A DNA stretch of 64,000 bases from Blasia pusilla (GCA_050084515.1 CM114274.1:14756001-14820000); one strand, 5' to 3'. Positions 31,594 to 43,279 are shown, counted from the first letter of the stretch. The notes: generated by a model from the sequence alone, not told the origin. Numbers and translations: made by a program.

Positions 31594-32340
31594 GTTATTA
31601 TTTTTGGTGGTGGTTTCTTTAACGAATCACGTGTACGGCTTTAACCTTAAACCGAGATTTGTAGCGCTTGCATGTACAGTGAGTGCAGGTTTCAAATAAA
31701 ACAAACTGAGAATGTTTGTTCCTGTTCCGCATGCGATTCATGAGTGAATGTCTAATTTCTTTCAACAAGTTGCACCCCTCCCGCCAGGGGAGATCGGGAT
31801 TCTATTGATGAAGATTAATTCACTATTGATGACTTCTGCTAGTGTAAAGCCTGCTGAAATTGAAACCCTGCAAATGGCGTGAGTGGGTGAGTACCGTTCG
31901 GCGCAAGCCCAATCGCTGATGGCCACAAGCTCATATCGAGTAAGCAATCCAGCAGTAAGAACTGTACACGGATTGGAGCGAATATAGGAAAAAAGAAAGT
32001 AGGATGCCTTTATTTCTGATGATACGGCCGAACTTACATGGACGATCGTAGGATTTGCTTCGGTTTCACTGTACTCGGAGCTCGAATGCGATTACTATTG
32101 TAAGTCCTTCCAACGTCAAATCTAGCTGAGTTAGTCTGATGACATTGCCGTTGCAGAGTAGCACGAAACCTGAGGTAGCGTTGCTTGGAAACCAAAACTT
32201 AGTCCGGACGATCGAACTCCGGAAGGCAGCAATCCGGAGAAAGTCATATTCAACCTATTGGCACACTAGACTCCTTTCTGAATATAAGGAGCTCATATAC
32301 TTGCAAACCCTCCAGCACAGAGTGATTCGGAAATGGTCAG
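31594..32340. other. 3' flank of the small heat-shock gene
   Basis: About 750 bp with no recognised gene. A minus-strand frame of 61 codons (31,762-31,947) and a plus-strand frame of 97 codons (32,139-32,432, mostly opposite the heat-shock gene) lack known motifs. The stretch next to 32,341 should hold the 3' untranslated region of the heat-shock gene. Confidence 0.5.
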
Positions 32341-32949
32341 TCATGCGATTTCAATGCTGCGAACTTGACGTTCAGCTTTCGGTGCCTTCGGAACCGTCAC
32401 AGTCAGGACTCCATTCTCCACCTTGGCGATGATTTCAGTCGACTTCACATCGCTCGGTAGTTTGAACTGTCTCAGGAAGCGACCATGAGATCGCTCGACT
32501 CGATGCCAAGTGTCGGTCTTCTTCTCTTCCTCTTTAGTGCGTTCACCACTTATCCGCAGCACTCCATCGTCTTGCAATTGTACCTTCACATCCTCTTTCT
32601 TCAATCCTGCATGCACCCACGGCCACCAACATACTTCAGCGAGCAATTCCGCAACAGTTATAACATATGAGAGAGAGTATTACTGCGTAGTTCCGGTGAA
32701 GTTGAATATGGAAAAAAGTGTTGAAGCATCTTAGTTACCAGGTAGATCAGCTTTGAAGATGTGAGCATCGTCAGTTTCGAGCCAATCCACTCGCGTGCCT
32801 GCCATGGCATGCGCATCTCGAGCGAAGGAGCGAGCAGAAGACGGCAGCAAGTCCATGGACTCGAAAGGATCCCAAATGCTTCCCAATGTGAGAGATGGGA
32901 AAGTATCCCAAACGCTACCAAATCGAGCTCCCGCGGGGGTAAGGGCCAT
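32341..32949 (-). CDS. Class I small heat-shock protein (HSP20 family), two exons
   Basis: Exon 1 is 32,949-32,739 and exon 2 is 32,606-32,341, joined by a GT-AG intron of 132 bp that splits the Gly71 codon. The product is 158 residues, normal for the family. The N-terminal arm reads SIWDPFES, a class I mark. The alpha-crystallin domain runs from about residue 52 to 148, with [14 protein letters not shown] and GVLTVTVPK, and the C-terminal IEI (155-157) is the oligomer-contact I-x-I motif. These proteins hold unfolding proteins as ATP-independent chaperones in the cytosol. The start was chosen at 32,949 because the frame further upstream crosses the TATA box. No stop or frameshift is seen; class I genes usually lack introns. 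Confidence 0.93.
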
Positions 32950-33094
32950 CGTGTCGAAAAGTCCGCGGAATACGATCGAACCTTCTTCGCTATGAGAAAC
33001 TACGACAATAAGACGCTTGCGATCGCGGTGTGACGAGATGCGTGAGTGAAATTTTGATGAGTTTCTGATGGCTGGAGGAGGAACGATAGACGGG

Positions 33095-33102
33095 TATATA
33101 AA
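33095..33102 (-). promoter_or_regulatory. TATA box of the small heat-shock gene
   Basis: TTTATATA on the minus strand lies about 145 bp before the start codon. It places the transcription start near 33,065 and leaves a leader of about 115 bases. The heat-shock elements lie just upstream of it. Confidence 0.7.
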
Positions 33103-33152
33103 GGGGGGATCAAGGCTCGTCACTTACTTCCACAGCAGTCCGGATTCATGTG

Positions 33153-33160
33153 GAACTTTC
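33153..33160. promoter_or_regulatory. Heat-shock element, proximal
   Basis: GAACTTTC fits GAAnnTTC, the binding unit of heat-shock factor, about 50 bp upstream of the TATA box. Only two units are present, so it should be weaker than the element at 33,267. Confidence 0.55.
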
Positions 33161-33266
33161 AATCACTAGCAGTGAAGCACAGATGTGTCCGAAAGATCTG
33201 GACAATCCTCGCGTGGGGTACCTCAGCTTTGCCGTTCTTTGCTTGCTTGCTCGGTGCAGCTGTTAC

Positions 33267-33279
33267 GAACTTTCTAGAA
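33267..33279. promoter_or_regulatory. Heat-shock element, three perfect units
   Basis: GAACTTTCTAGAA contains three alternating units, GAAnnTTCnnGAA, the complete trimer target of heat-shock factor. It lies about 165 bp upstream of the TATA box. This supports the gene being heat-inducible. Confidence 0.75.
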
Positions 33280-33336
33280 GCAACTTGAAAATGGTCGTCT
33301 GTTGCTTCATGCCATTCTCTCCGTGCGTTCTAAACC

Positions 33337-33344
33337 TTCCGGAA
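33337..33344. promoter_or_regulatory. Heat-shock element, distal
   Basis: TTCCGGAA fits TTCnnGAA. It lies about 235 bp upstream of the TATA box. With two units only, it may act with the stronger element at 33,267. Confidence 0.45.
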
Positions 33345-34189
33345 ATGTGCCAAACCAGGAAACTTCGTATGGAAGCATCCTGACGAGAAAGTGGATACCG
33401 ATGAACTTCTGTGGAGATTAGATATTCATATCAAAGCGCACCCGACAAATTAATATATTTTCTTTTCCTTTCTCCAAACTGTTTTCCTATTTCCAAAACG
33501 TGTATGGTTCATACCTTTTCTGACTGTCGCCAGAGTTTCCAGATTCGACTTTGAGATCGATGAAGCATTCTATTCATACACACGGAATCGTCCATCGATC
33601 CCTCTTGGGACCATGTCCATGTCTAGATCGCGCGCACTTCGCCACCTTCACCAATTCCTGCCACTGATTTCGAGCTTCTAACAGTTAATTCCCACCGTGA
33701 CGATCGATCGCACTGCCTTGGAAGTCAACTGAATTCCCCGTCCGTACATTCCAGAAACCACCCGAGTCTGCAATGCCAACTGTTACAGCAGAAAGTTCAG
33801 GCTTGCGGAAGAAAAATGCCCGCAGGCTTCCCACGTCGGGTAGCTGATGTGCCCGTTCCCCTCATGGATCCCGTGAATAGCAGCAGTCAACACGTCCCGT
33901 GACACTAAACAAACGAGGGAAACATATCCAACACGAATCTTGAGGATTTAGTCCGTAGCAATCGAGTAAATTGGCATAGAGGCAACTTCAATCCAAGGCA
34001 ACCGTGTGCGCAGATTGGCTACTCTCAATTTCAAGCATGTAGCATCATGTATACTTCAATGGGTGTAGAGGTTGAGTCTCATAGAAGTATCACAACATTC
34101 ATGGTGTTCCTAACAGTTCGTTCCATTTCTCGAATTATAGGCCGATGAGGATAGTAGGTACTCAAATATGGTTTGATAGGCAATTGCTA
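33345..34189. other. Upstream flank of the heat-shock gene, no gene seen
   Basis: About 850 bp. The first few hundred bases have balanced composition like the heat-shock gene and may be part of its regulatory region. No frame has recognisable content. Confidence 0.45.
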
Positions 34190-35060
34190 TTGCGAGATGG
34201 TGGTCGCCTCTAGGAATTTGAAAGAATATGCGACTTTAAAAGTGACTCAAACTCATCATGTGATGAATCGAATGACACATCATCGTCTAACTCTAACGAT
34301 GATAGTATGGATGTAGATATATCCCTATCTAAATCTAATGAAGTCCTTCAAACCCAGTCCCACAATAAATCCTCTTCTTTAGATTTGGCCTATTCCAACT
34401 TAGATGATGACATGAGTGCATATGATGATAATCTCTTTAATTTCTACTAGTGTGTGCTTGGAAGTAGATATGTTGTGGATCCTATTGAGTTTAGAAAAAG
34501 CTAAGATTTTCTGACCAATTACTTCTATGGTATGCTCGAGCCTCCTTCTAACAATTAACATGTATGCAGATGTCATCAGTTTGTCTCCTACTTAGACATA
34601 TTAAAGACCATCAAGTCTTCCATAGTGTTATCCGAAATTTGCAAGCTGGTGTTGCGATTCAATTGGTTGTCGCCTTGACAGATTTGGGCACAACGGGAAT
34701 GGAAGTTGTTTGGCTTGCTCTCTATTTTTGTGGGGGATATCCCACATATTTCACAAATGGTCACACATATTTAAAAAATGGGGGATATCCCACATATGCT
34801 CAATTTCACAAATATATGTATGATTTCTTCAGAGGACGAATTATTTGAATAGGTCAATCAAGTGGCGAGATCAACAAGAGCGGCAAAGGATTGCTATTGA
34901 ATTCTCCAAGGGTTTTCCAGGATGTGTCGCCTTCATTAATGGAACCTTATTGCACCTTAGTCAAAGGCCAAGGAACTATGGAAAAACCTTCTATGACTAC
35001 TAGTCAATCAATACACAAGTCGTTTGTGACAACAATCAATTCTCATGGTGGATTTCATCA
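34190..35060 (+). pseudogene. PIF/Harbinger transposase fragment
   Basis: A frame at 34,564-34,848 reads DHQVFHSVIRNLQAGVAIQL then VVALTDLG, which resembles the N-terminal helix-turn-helix part of Harbinger-type DDE nucleases. After stops, FPGCVAFINGTLLHLSQRPR then NYGKTFYDY resembles the first catalytic Asp region (usually VDGTLI); here Asp is replaced by Asn. An acidic Ser-rich stretch lies before it (34,230-34,440). A 48-bp-spaced repeat of GGGGGATATCCCACATAT (34,732 and 34,780) interrupts the frame. The fragment is dead, and no ends were found. Confidence 0.65.
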
Positions 35061-35999
35061 TTAGACCTTACTCTCTTTCCCTTTCTTTGCTGGTCCTTTC
35101 TACTGAAAATTTTCCTTGCTAGTAGGTATGCTATATTTCTGTCAAGACTTCATGTGCTTGAAGCTAATATCAAAGTTGAGAGTCTCGGTACCTTAGACAA
35201 GGGACAATACTTCTTAGGGGACATTGGCTTCTTCCCAATACCTTGGCGAATTCCATTTATTTCTTTCTTGTCCTAGTCTATTTATGACAAAGTCTCCAAC
35301 ATTGAAATATACCAATGCACCTTCAATTTCCTCCATTGATAACACATGAACTCTACGCATAAATCTAGTAGGCCCATAATAATCATCTGATTATGAAGAA
35401 TTCCACTTCCAAAGATACTAGAAACTTGAGTGTTTTGTTTAGTACGTAAGAGGCCAAACACTCTCCAATATCTCAAAGAACGATAAAGCGATGTCTTGGG
35501 CTATCAAATTGCTCAAATTATTGGTATATGAGTCTTCATTTCTTGTTGCCTTATGATTTAATTGTATTTTTTGAACCTTTTCCTCACGGTTTTTACATGA
35601 GGAAAAAATCGGTCAAATTCTTCAATTGTCTTCCTCTACTTCTGTGCTAGTTGTTAAAACTCCACCTAGTTTGTGCTTCCAGAAGACTTTCCTCCCATCT
35701 TATCAAAATACTCAATGTACTGAGCAACACCTAGCTTGACATCGTAAAATGCCTTCAAGGGTGTGGGTAGTAAGCGCTTTGGATTCCCAATTGGGATAAG
35801 AGGAACCACAGTAATTTCATGACGTAGAAGAAATATGGAGAAGCAACATTTTGTTTTTGATTGCATGTTGTAACTTGTTAGGGTGTCCTTCTCTCCTCGG
35901 CTCCTTATAAAGGAGAATGACTCTCCTCAAAGTTTTAAAGAGGAGGATCTTGGACCAATGGGGGTTGTGTTCTCTATGTAGGTATAGAGTCGGTATATA
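35061..35999. other. Unassigned repeat-like sequence
   Basis: Minus-strand frames at 35,282-35,476 and 35,666-35,866 have no motif I can name; the pattern of broken frames suggests old retroelement sequence. A block near 35,885-35,970 with TCTCTCC/GGAGAATGACTCTCCTC resembles the copia-2 LTR region near 57,085, so it may be an LTR remnant of the element at 36,000. Confidence 0.35.
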
Positions 36000-37860
36000 G
36001 AAACTCTCTACAATCTACACCATCATACTTAGGTAAAAGTAGAGTCCATGGTGAGAAAATCTTTTTGTGATTCCTTGCCCAATAAGAAACTCGCCAATTT
36101 TCTCAAAATCTCATACCACGCACATGATGCTTGTTTAAACCCATAAATCAACTTCTTGAGAAACCATACCTTATCTTCCTCTAATTTCTCAGAAAATCAC
36201 TTTGATTATTGCATGAAAATTTACTCCTTAAAATCTTAAAAATGAAATTAATATCCATTTGGAAAATGTTGCACGGAGTGCCAATTGCAAGAGTGCAAGT
36301 AAAAATCAAATGGTGATATAAGATGCTTAAGAGGGGAATGTCTCTTTAAAATAAATCCCTTCAATTTGGGTATATCCCATTACAAGCTTCAAACTTATCA
36401 ATTTCACCATCAGCCTTCTTCTTGAGTTTGGAAAACCCATTTGCAATAAGGTTCCTCCAATGAGGTAAATCATTTAGTATCCATGTCTTGTTATTTATAA
36501 GAGAGTCATACCACTCTTCCTTTCTTTACGGGCCTTTTTCCCATTGTTTCAAGTGCTCACCTTTTAAATCTTCTTCCATATTTGCAATTGAAGCACTCAT
36601 TCTATAAAATTCTTCAAACCATATTGAATATTTCTTGATTCTCTTGGATGTCCTTAGTTGCTCTTCTTCTTCCTCTTGAGGAAAACAAGGTTCTTGAAGA
36701 TTTTCTTGGTAGTCCTCGTAAAGTTTCTCCACCATATAAACTTTTCCTTGCAAGTTGTATTATTTTTCATATCAATCCATGATGTTGTTATAGACTTCAT
36801 ATTCTTTTTGACATTGAATATTGATGGTATATTCTCCTTCATGGATGGCCTTGACCTTGACCTTCTATCTTTTGAGGAAGGTAGAATCGGAAATATATCT
36901 CCTTTGATTCGAGTGAGACGAGGCCTTTTTTTTGAAAATTTCTCATGGATATTTTCTGAATCTTTATTATACTCATTAAATCTCACATATTTTGCTCTTA
37001 TTCTTTTCTTTGTAAGATGATCATAAACTTTACATGACTTTGATGCACTTTAATATCCCAAAAATACATTTTCAACTCTTTGGTTCAAAATTTGTATGAT
37101 TCATTGTTGGTGTCTATACTTCATATTCACGTCCAAAAATAGGAAAATGAGAAACCCTAAAGATTTCCCAAATGTTTTATTCCTATCCAAAGTTCTCCAT
37201 GATCTTTTTATGGAGAAATAGTTGGACTTCTATTTGTTATATATGCTCTAGTGCATATATAAGATAGATTTAACCTTGAATTTAATAGCCACCAATATGC
37301 TACCACCTTGCTTTCTCTAAGAGTGTTCAATTCATTCTCTCAATATTCAATTCATTCTCTAAATTTTTCTTTGAGTTTTGACATGCATTCTCTTCCACCA
37401 CTACTTTGTAGAATCCTAATGTTAGCATAAGTTTGATACTCAATGAATTTCTGAAAGCTTTTAAAGTGCTTGAAAACTTCAATTTTCTCCTTTGGAATAC
37501 ATCTTCTTGTCTATGGTGAGAAAATTTCCATGTTCAAGGCCGGAAAACCATTTCCTTCTCAAATTCCAAATGGAGGAGCTAATCAAATCAATAATCAAAC
37601 TCACTAGATTCTAGAACTATAATCAAAAACTCCTAAGATTTTGGTAGGCTCCTTAGAAGAACTGCCTCATTTTCTTCTGCGAAACATCTCTTTCTCAAGA
37701 GACATAACATGAGGGAAAAACTACTTCTCAATATATAAACACTATCACACTACATTTTGTAATAGTGTAATTGCCACACTAGAGTGACAAAATTGTGTCA
37801 AACTAGGTCTGTCACACCATGAAAACTAGTAAGTTGCTCGGGCAATGGACGAGTGTAAAA
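36000..37860 (-). pseudogene. Decayed Ty1/copia pol, second copy of copia-3 family
   Basis: The minus strand reads MVWFLKKLIYGFKQA near 36,150, then upstream TSKRIKKYSIWFEEFYRMS (36,560-36,660), the usual linker before the copia polymerase. Blocks match 28,660-30,320 in the same order, including TTGATGGTA and GCCACACTAGAGTGAC. The two copies differ by indels and substitutions, which implies an old duplication or two old insertions. Confidence 0.78.
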
Positions 37861-38300
37861 GCTATGATATCTAGATAACCAATATTAGAAATATTATAAT
37901 ATTTTTTTCATCCAAGAATTTCTTTATACACTATATTTTGCCTATAGTCATCTTTCTTGTTTGTATGTTCATCGTTATCAATTGTAATATGGATGGAACT
38001 TCTCTTCCCTACTCAAGATAATGCTACATACAATTGATCATTAAAAAATACTAGAGTAAGGAAGTAATCTCCAACCTTTTGTAGAGTTTGACCATGAGAC
38101 TTATTAATAAGCATAGCAAAAGTTGAACGAATAGGAAATTGAAAGCTACGTAGATCAAATTACAAACTAGAGTCAGATGCAATGAATGGGATCCATGCAA
38201 TAAAACTTGATCTCCACTATTCTCCTTAGTAATGATTTCAGCATCTATGCAATTTTTTATGAATTCACGAATCACCAATCTATTCTCGTTTGCTTGTCCT
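37861..38300 (-). pseudogene. Helitron helicase fragment (C-terminal)
   Basis: The minus strand reads LVIREFIKNCIDAEIITKEN and, after a frameshift, FPIRSTFAMLINKSHGQTLQ, then VGDYFLTLVFFNDQLYVALS. This is the end of a Helitron-type PIF1-like helicase (usual form FPIRLAFAMTINKSQGQTL). The helicase unwinds DNA in rolling-circle transposition. It is cut at about 38,322 by gypsy B copy 4. A related but different part of such a helicase is at 58,583-59,420. Confidence 0.82.
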
Positions 38301-38322
38301 TGTCTCGTTTGCTTGTCCTTGT
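38285..38322. repeat. 19-bp tandem duplication at an element junction
   Basis: CTCGTTTGCTTGTCCTTGT occurs twice in a row (38,285-38,303 and 38,304-38,322). The copies sit exactly between the Helitron fragment and the first base of gypsy B copy 4 homology (38,323), so they probably arose during the truncation or joining event. Confidence 0.8.
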
Positions 38323-39640
38323 AAGGGTCCCGGGATACGGATTGAGTTGGCTAGTGATACGCCAATCTTTTCTTCGACTCTACAAGTATTCTGATATGGA
38401 GCGAGCCTTGATTCAGAGTAAGAGTCAGGACTTGTTGGAGGCAAGACTTGTGGAGTTATCATATGGGGAGTATGCATCTACCAGAGTCATGCCGTCGAAG
38501 AAGGATATGTATGGTAATTGGACAGATAGGCGGATGTGTGGAGATTACTGTCCTATCAACCAACAGACGAGGTCAGATTGGTACGCCATGCTTACTCCTG
38601 AGGAGATCTTTGATGCGGTAGGGCATGCAAAGATCTTCAGTACTTTAGATCTCCTTGCTAGCTATCATCAGCTTCCTATCAGGTTGGAGGACAAGGAGAA
38701 GACAACATTCTGGGGGATAGATCGGTTCGGGAGAGATTGCTTGTATTAGTGGCAGTTCTTACCATTTGGGTTGAAGAACGCGCCTGCAAAGTTTCAGAGA
38801 GTGATGGATAGGATTCTAGCTGGCTTGGATTTTATACGATGTTACATAGATGATATTCTTATCTTCAATTCCACGGTTGAGGAGCATGAGTGACACCTGG
38901 AGGAGTTGTTTCGGCGATTGCAGTTACATGGACTGAAGTTACATCCACGCAAGTGTAGATTCTTTTATGAGCAGAGTGAGTATTTGGGACACACCATATA
39001 CCCGAGTGGTTTAGGCATCTAGCAGACAAAGATAGAGGCTATTGCACAGATTCCATGCCCTACAGATGTGAGTCGAGTTCGAGCATTTCTTGGATTGGAA
39101 AACATCTATCGATGGTATGTCAAGGGTTTTAGTGCGATCGCAAAGTCTTTGACCTTGTTGACGAGACTTGATCACGTTTGGTTGTGGGGGGATGATCACG
39201 AGCGAGCATTTCAAGAGCTCATGGACATGTTGACTTCCTCACCCATTTTATAGAGACCGATTAGGGGTCGCCCATTCCAGTTACATACGGATTTGAGCAT
39301 GTTGGGTTTAAGAGCAGTGCTTACTCAGAGGGATGACTAGGAGAGGGACTTCATTGTGGCTTACGCGAGCCGATCGAACAACATTGCAGAGGCGAAGTAC
39401 AGCTCCTACTAGGGAGAGTGCTTGGCTGCAGTGTCGGCCGTGGCATATTTCAAATTCTATTTATTTGGCAACCCTTTCACACTTATCACTGATCATCAGC
39501 CGTTGAGGTTGTTGATGGAGTCCGATAAGGTTACAGGAAAGTTTTCCAGTGGGCTCTATTACTACAGGAGTATGAGTTTGAGGTGGTTCATAGGCCAGGT
39601 TGGCTGAACCAAGATGCGGATGGGTTGAGTCGTAACCCAT
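38323..39640 (+). pseudogene. Reverse transcriptase and RNase H, gypsy B copy 4
   Basis: FSTLDLLASYHQLPIRLEDK and the intact catalytic CYIDDILIF are visible, with MCGDYCPINQQTRSDWYAML upstream. TAG at about 38,747 stands where copy 2 has CAG, and a TGA lies near 38,892. RNase H resumes with FKFYLFGNPFTLITDHQPLR and ends VVHRPGWLNQDADGLSRNPC. The conserved YIDD shows that the YKYD in copy 2 is a private mutation. Confidence 0.9.
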
Positions 39641-39899
39641 GTCCGAGTCAGAGAGACCACACAGGAGCTCGATGGCATGAAGAGATTGATGAGGAGATGG
39701 TGCTCGGTTGGCATGCATCTACCTATCTTTGTTGGTTGACTATGGCAAGTCAGCCACAGGTGATGACTCTAGTGGTGGGGTTGGATGATGAGTCTTTGGA
39801 TCCATAGGTCAGTGAGGAGGTGACACATGGTCGTGATATCCATGACGACGTGGAGGTTATGGAGTTCTTGCGCATTAGCGTCATAGTGAGCACAATGAG

Positions 39900-40720
39900 T
39901 GCTAGGGAGCGGGATCAGATCCTATAGACAGCCAAGAGGTTCAGGTCGGAGGGGACTCATATTTTGCGGGTATGGGGAGATAGTAGGATACGAGTGGTAC
40001 CTCATCCTTCCTAGCGAGCACGTGTAGTGCGACATGCCCATGAGGAGTTGGGATATTTTGGAGTAAAGCGTAATTACAGCTCCTTCCAGGTTCAGTATTG
40101 GTGGCGCGGCATGCATACTTGGGTATAGCAGTTTGTGGCCATATGTATGGTATGTGACACAGTGCGAGCATCCTTCAATGATTCCACTCCGAAGTTACAT
40201 CCTTTACCGATTATGGGGTTAGGTTATCGGTGGAGTTTAGACTTTGCGGGACCTTTGCCATTGACGGGGCATCATCATAGGTACGTGTTGGTCATGGTGG
40301 AGCATTTCTCCAAGTGGATAGAGTTGGTGGCACTATCGGACAAGGCGAGCAAGGGAACAGCTTATGCGTTTCTATATCATGTGCTTAGTCACTTTGGTGC
40401 ATCGGCGGAGGTGTTGACTGACCAGGGTACCGAGTTCAGGGGAGAGTTCCAGGCCTTGTGTGATCAGGCGCTCATAGATCAGCGCACCATGTCAAGAGAT
40501 CATCTTGAGGCGGATGGGTTGGCAGACAGAGTGGTACAGAAAGTGAAGAGAGGATTGCACAAGTATGGCTTGTAGCGAGGACAGTTGAGGGAGTGGGACC
40601 TACAATTGCCATGGTTGGCTATGGGTTATCGCTTTCGTTGGCAGACATCCTTGGTGTCATTTCCACCGTAATTTTTGCTCTTTAGCAGAGAGCCAGATTA
40701 ACCTATAGCCATTCTACATG
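39900..40720 (+). pseudogene. Integrase of gypsy B copy 4
   Basis: The zinc module (RHAHEELGYFGVKRN, then CMVCDTVRASF) and the DDE core are readable: WSLDFAGPLPLTGHH, VLTDQGTEFRGEF and DHLEADGLADRVV. The last motif reads DGLADRVV, so the catalytic Glu is replaced by Asp compared with DGLAERVV elsewhere. TAG at about 40,573 stands where copy 2 has CAG. Confidence 0.9.
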
Positions 40721-41280
40721 ACATGGCGGAGGTGTTAGATCTTGATGATCTAGATGTGTGGATACAAGCATGTTCTCAGAAGCGGAGGTTTTTCGTACAG
40801 TTATGCCTATGGCCTTTGAGAACTTAGCTATTGCTCAGCATAGAGATATATTGAGGTACGCGACCATTTGTGGAGGAGGTTATCGTCTAGGGATTAGGAG
40901 GTTTCATCCTGGAGATTACGTGTATTTACAACAGGCGGCACCCACGACGCTAGATGTCACTGTAGGGCGCACAATCCTACGTATGCAAAAGGTATTACCG
41001 ACCAGAGTCCTCATGTTGGAGGGACAAGATGGTATGGTTTGGAAGGATCATGTGTGCAATTGTGCGCCATGTCATCTTCCGAACGTAGACGGGATAGTGG
41101 ATCCGAGCTTGGCAGTTGTACCTGCAGGCTTGAGGTGTATGTTGTGCGGATCTGCAAGGGGTGTAGCCACCATGTTGGTATGTGATGGTTGTTCTCGAGG
41201 GTGACATATGTCATGTCTAAGCCCCCCTCTTGATGTGATTCTCACGGGACGAAGGATATGTTCGAGAAGTGTATAAGATA
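40721..41280 (+). pseudogene. Integrase tail and PHD finger, gypsy B copy 4
   Basis: The tail GDYVYLQQAAPTTLDVTVGR is followed by LRCMLCGSARGVATMLVCDG and CSRG; then TGA replaces the Trp codon before HMSC, and the last Cys pair is damaged (ICSRS). The finger is thus non-functional here, but its presence in a third copy shows it is a fixed part of the family. Confidence 0.85.
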
Positions 41281-41352
41281 GTAGCTCATGTCAGAGAGAT
41301 GTGATATTTTGTATCTGGAGTTGGGGGGATCCAACTGCCACTAGGGGATGGT

Positions 41353-41920
41353 TGTGTGATCTCCATGTATATGTATGAGTTGATTTTTGTACATGTGTGG
41401 ATCAACCTGTGTGTGGGGAAGATTGATGTTGTGTGGTGTAGATGTGACTAGCGATGTATGTTGTGTAGCGATATGTATGCGCACCACAGTTGTCATATCT
41501 GGGTAGCCGATAGGCCGACATCTGTCGTGGATAGGGCGTAAGAGCCAACGGATTATCTTGAGTGTAACTTTTTCCCACTATGTTGGATGAAGTTGAGGAT
41601 AGCTCCATTGTGTCAGGAACATTGTTTCTGACAACTTTCATGTTGAGGGCTTTCACAGCCGGATGACTTAATGACCACGTCATCAGCCCCTAGTAACCTG
41701 TGCGCGCAGGTTACCAAGGGGAGGGCTATTTTTAGGGGAAGAGCATTTTGGCTCTTCCCAACCCTATATAAGAGAGGAAGATGGCTTTCCTAAGCCATCT
41801 TTCTCATGTTGAGCTGTTGGAGCACCTCTCTTGTATGTGTGTGAGATAGGACTAGGGTGCTAGCGTCCGAATTCCTTGATAGCACAGGGTGGACGAGGCT
41901 CTATATACCGATGTAGATTC
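41353..41920 (+). repeat. 3' units A and B of gypsy B copy 4
   Basis: Unit A (41,353-41,488) and unit B (from 41,491) are joined by GT, as in copy 2. The TATA box and hairpin of unit B are preserved near 41,765-41,800. Unit B breaks off at GATGTAGATT, after which copia-2 sequence starts, so a deletion or a later rearrangement removed the end. Confidence 0.82.
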
Positions 41921-42005
41921 TGACAGAAATCACGGACACCATAGAAGTTGGTGATACAGATGTTATTGAAGACAAAAGGAAATTGGCGGGGGCACTGAAG
42001 ATGAT

Positions 42006-43279
42006 ATGGAAGGAGATATTCACCTAGAACAACATGTGCAATCTCATGCAAGGGGTGGAATTGATCCTGTCAACATTATTGATCGACCACGCATGCGCCA
42101 AACACCTTGGAGAGAAGAGGATGACTTTGTACAAAAAGATTTTCTTTTAGAGGTCATTGACTCAGCAAAGGTTCCTCCACACTCTCAATCCAATCCCAAG
42201 ATCTTGGAAGAAACTTTGAACTCTCCCTTTGCAAATGAATGGAAAGTGGCCATGCAAGAGGAGTTGCAATCTCTAATAGAGCATGGCACATGGGAGTTCC
42301 CAGATCTTCTAGTTGGAAGAAAACCCATAGATTCAAGATGGGTATTTTGCACTAAGGTTGCATCAAATTGATCAGTTGAGGTTCAAAGCACGGTTGGTTG
42401 CAAGAGACTACTCCCAAGTCGAAGGTGTTGATTACCATGAGACTTTTGCATATGTGGCACATCTTGCAACAATTCGTGTGTTTTCTAGCATCCACTCTAG
42501 ATTGGAGTGTTCAACAACTTGATGTTTTTTCAACTTATTTGAATGGAAAATTCAATGAGGAGAATATCTTCATGAAGGTTTGGATACTCCTCCAAAGCAC
42601 AAAGGCAAGGTTGTGTGAGTGCTAAAGACTTTATTTGGTCTGAAACAAGCTAGATGTGGGTGAAATGAGAACTTAGATTTCTCCTTGTTGGAACTTGGTT
42701 GGCAATGCTTTGATTTAGACCCAAGTCTCTACACAATGAAGATGGATCACTTGGTCATTTCCCTTATTGTGTTTGTTGATGATGTGTTGATTAGAGGGAA
42801 AAAATTGAGATCGTTGTGAATCAAAAGGAAGATTTTTCAGAGATGCTACAAGATGAAAGACCTTGGTGAGTTGAATCATCTTCCTGGCATCACTTTTTCT
42901 TGGAGTAAAGGAGATGGAGCCATTAGTTTGGGCCAAACTAAATATTCTCTAAAAAGCTTGAAGAATTCGGGATGAGGGAGGCAAAAGTTGTTGCAACATT
43001 GGTGGAGCCCGAGCATTTAACCATTCATGAGAATGATATGCCGCTCGACTCAAAAGGAGTCAAATTGTATCAACAAGCATTGGGATCTTTGTTGTATTTG
43101 GAAAATGCAACTAGGTTTGGTATCTCTTTTTCCTGCTTACACTTTGCACAATATATGTCTCGACCTTGCACATCACATTGGCAAGGAGTGAAATGAGTGT
43201 TTCAATACTTGCAAGGGACTAAGAATTTGGTATTAGAGTACGGTGGCAAACATGCAAGCTTGCAACTTGAAGGATATAT
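42006..43279 (+). pseudogene. copia-2 reverse transcriptase
   Basis: The first frame (42,006-42,371) has NEWKVAMQEELQSLIEHGTW and IDSRWVF. Then, in other frames, RLVARDYSQVEGVDYHETF, QQLDVFSTYLNGKFNEENIF and the catalytic region LIVFVDDVLI are visible. The connection part (42,972-43,196) reads LYQQALGSLLYLENATRFGI. The many frameshifts show it is old. Confidence 0.88.

Larger units (their letters stand above)
38323..41920 (+). mobile_element. Ty3/gypsy element, family B copy 4, 5'-truncated
   Basis: Starts inside the reverse transcriptase at AAGGGTCCCGGG, which aligns with 23,538 in copy 2. RNase H, integrase and PHD follow, then units A (41,353-41,488) and B (41,491-41,920). B stops about 60 bp short of its usual end and the second A is missing; copia-2 sequence begins there. 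It is closest to copy 2, with independent stops. Gag, protease and methyltransferase are absent. Confidence 0.9.

Noticed and set aside
31762-31947. 61-codon minus-strand frame downstream of the heat-shock gene
   Set aside because: No motif recognised and no sign of splicing partners, so it cannot be supported as a gene.
32950-33123. N-terminal extension of the heat-shock protein to 33,123
   Set aside because: It would run through the TATA box and has no similarity to the family. The Met at 32,949 begins a typical class I N-terminus.
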